In this document: positions 43,856 through 45,612 of the stretch, one piece after another | Layout of the letters: every line of letters begins with the position of its first letter | How positions within the stretch are numbered: the first letter of the stretch is position 1 | DNA from: Azolla pinnata | Taxonomy: Eukaryota; Streptophyta; Polypodiopsida; Salviniales; Salviniaceae | Assembly: GCA_037176905.1 (NCBI GenBank) | Contig: JBBBWG010031364.1 | Span: forward strand, 1-45,612 | Length of the DNA stretch: 45,612 bases | Reading direction: 5' to 3' | Translations under genes and position numbers: made by a program | Notes under the pieces: generated by a model | Told to the model about the DNA's origin: nothing | Database searches by the model: none | Seen by the model: the letters and a program-made list of their open reading frames with translations, nothing else

Positions 43856-44108
43856 AGCGACGGAAAATTTGAGAACCGGTTTCGGATGCGAACCTGAAAT
43901 TTTCGACTCTTATTTGCCCATTAAAATGTATTGTTTTTGGTCTCGTAGGTCGTATTTGACCTTCGAAGACGATAATCAAATCTATCTATAAGCGCATGTC
44001 ATATTGGATTGAGCATCGAACATGGAACAATATAATAATGAACTCTCTCATCTCCTCTTGCATTTTTTTCTAAAGACATTTGGGGATGGGCTATAATGAT
44101 ATCATAGA

Positions 44109-44180
44109 ACATAGCATTTGCAAGCGGCTGGTTTCGCGCAAACACGAGTGCAAGTTTGCTAGCGCTTGCGAATGTTATGT
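44109..44180. repeat. Imperfect inverted repeat / hairpin, 18-bp arms
   Basis: ACATAGCATTTGCAAGCG (44109-44126) pairs with CGCTTGCGAATGTTATGT (44163-44180) at 16 of 18 positions. The loop contains a second, shorter stem (GCAAAC against GTTTGC). Confidence 0.75.
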
Positions 44181-44470
44181 GTTTTTTCTTTCCTTAAAAA
44201 AGAAAATTCAATAATGGTGTACCTTTTTTTTCTAAGAGAACTCAAATTATAATTCTTAAAATTTTAGGTATTTTATTAAATTTACTATTCTTCTGGTCTG
44301 AAATATTCTTTGGGTGATTTATCAAATCTCGTATGCCTAAACATTCTCAATCGCGTTTGCCGCTCGCACAAGAATGTTTCGTTCTATGTATACTATAAAG
44401 AGAACGTATTTGAAATATTATCTCTTCTAATATGTGTATATATATACACACACACAATCTTGCAGTTTTA

Positions 44471-44530
44471 ATGTAGGTAGTGATTAAAATGATAGAGTTT
44501 CTAGAAATGTAGGTAGTGATTAAAATGATA
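44471..44530. repeat. 36-bp tandem duplication
   Basis: ATGTAGGTAGTGATTAAAAT, then GATA, occurs at 44471 and 44507 without mismatch. Confidence 0.9.
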
Positions 44531-44890
44531 AATGGTGGAGCCTGGTTCATGTGGTATGAACTTATTGTATTGGAAAAGGCTTAGATGAAAGATTCTATCA
44601 AGCATTTCTTGAGTGTGATTGCATCCTTGTAGGTTATCAAGAACACTATTGAAGTCTTTGTGTCGAGAGCTAAAATCAAAAGATAAAAATGGCTTCCCAG
44701 ACTCGTACCCGGGCAAAATCTCAGGTCCCAAGTCTGTTCATTCACACTCAAATGCTTCGTATGAAGTCGAGTCGCAGTGGTCTGGTTATCTCTTCGACTT
44801 ACATGCATACCAACGCGCTCATACACATGCACTCTCCAACGCATGTGAGGCTCCGATGAGTATCATGACATAATCACCGCCGCTGCCATA

Positions 44891-44934
<44 letters not shown>

Positions 44935-45208
44935 TATCATTATCATCATAGAAAACAACAACATCACCACCGTCGCTGTCATCACCATTGTCCGCAGCAG
45001 CAACGATAGAATTCATCGTCATTGACGGCGATGATGACATCATCACCACCACCATCACCATCACCATCACCACCACCATCACCATCACCATAACCATCAC
45101 CATCACCATCACCACCATCACCATCACCACCATGACCATGACCATCATCATCCTCACCATCATCATCAACACCACCATCATCATCAACACCATCACCACC
45201 ATCATCAC

Positions 45209-45264
<56 letters not shown>

Positions 45265-45571
45265 CCATCATCACCATCACCATCATCACCATCACCACCA
45301 TCATCATCATCACCATGACCACCATCATCAACATCATCATCAGCATCATCATCATCACTATCACCATCATCATCACCACCATGATCACCACGATCATCAA
45401 CATCATCATCAACACCATCATCATCATCACCATAATCATCACTATCACCATCATCACCATCATCACCATCATCACCATCATCACCATCATCATCATCACC
45501 ACCATCATCATCACCACCATCATCATCATCATCACCATCATCACCATCATCATCATCTTCTTCTTCTTCTT
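44891..45571. repeat. Long CAT/CAC (ATG/GTG) trinucleotide array
   Basis: About 680 bp of CATCATCACCAC-type triplets. One interruption of roughly 80 bp at 44950-45033 has normal complexity, and the array ends in (TTC)n. All six frames are largely open (poly-His, Met/Val, Asp/Gly, Ile/Thr) and none is a gene. The composition resembles the array at 20091-20394. Confidence 0.95.
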
Positions 45572-45612
45572 CAAAATGCAAACATTCAAATTGTGAAGAA
45601 GAAATTGGAAGA

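Larger units (their letters stand above)
43856..44890. other. 3' flank of the fusion gene
   Basis: It contains a diverged second copy of the 62-bp dispersed repeat (43921-43983), an imperfect hairpin (44109-44180), an AT/CA palindromic run at about 44436-44457, and a 36-bp duplication (44471-44530). No gene is recognised; small minus-strand frames at 44347-44844 lack motifs. Confidence 0.6.

Noticed and set aside
44819..45596. Frames of 199-256 codons on both strands
   Set aside because: Translations of the CAT/CAC array.
1..45612. tRNA, rRNA, CRISPR or prokaryotic operon features
   Set aside because: I looked for tRNA B-box-like words and spaced direct repeats and found none convincing; the genes are plainly eukaryotic with introns.

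Overview
The window is nuclear DNA of a land plant. Four genes with plant-type exon structure are visible: a large PWWP protein, an EEF1AKMT1-type methyltransferase, an ELF4 clock protein, and a 30-exon gene joining a thiamine-diphosphate enzyme to an aldehyde dehydrogenase. Around them lie AT-rich intergenic DNA, many microsatellites, LINE remnants, small inverted-repeat elements and degenerate TTTAGGG (plant telomere-type) repeats. I suspect a seed-free plant (bryophyte, lycophyte or fern), but the sequence alone does not settle the lineage. There is one 100-N assembly gap (26687-26786).

Layout. 1-1740: CT, GAA and TGGA/TGTGGA satellite DNA. 1740-3538: short tandem duplications and the probable 3' region of the PWWP gene. 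3539-8635 (minus): single-exon PWWP gene with a GA/CT-rich leader. 9175-12081: mobile-element debris, namely a 467-bp inverted-repeat element plus a truncated second copy, a broken LINE 3' end, and a 1.6-kb non-autonomous DNA transposon. 13004-16401 (plus): 5-exon methyltransferase. 17892-18278 (minus): ELF4, tail-to-tail with the methyltransferase, probably with an intron in its 5' leader. 20091-25475: GAT-type microsatellite, a 193-bp duplication, 198-bp and 125-bp tandem arrays, and about 950 bp of interstitial telomere-like repeat. 26687-27847: gap, a second type of reverse-transcriptase tail, and a third copy of the inverted-repeat element. 27980-43855 (plus): promoter with four ACGT boxes and the fusion gene. 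43856-45612: 3' flank with a hairpin and a CAT/CAC array of roughly 680 bp.

The main item is the fusion gene. I could thread 30 exons with consistent phase into one 1110-residue reading frame. Residues 1-575 are an acetolactate-synthase-like TPP enzyme with catalytic Glu and GDG...N motifs. Residues about 625-1110 are a complete aldehyde dehydrogenase with the Asn, Lys, Glu and Cys catalytic set. The join lies within an ordinary exon, the intron before it is only 92 bp, and the ALDH half has no start codon of its own at its N-terminus. A TPP enzyme producing or handling an aldehyde-level intermediate, covalently tied to an oxidising ALDH, suggests a two-step cytosolic 2-oxoacid/aldehyde pathway. 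The substrate cannot be read from the sequence. The remaining genes (chromatin reader, protein methyltransferase, clock component) show no functional link to it or to each other.
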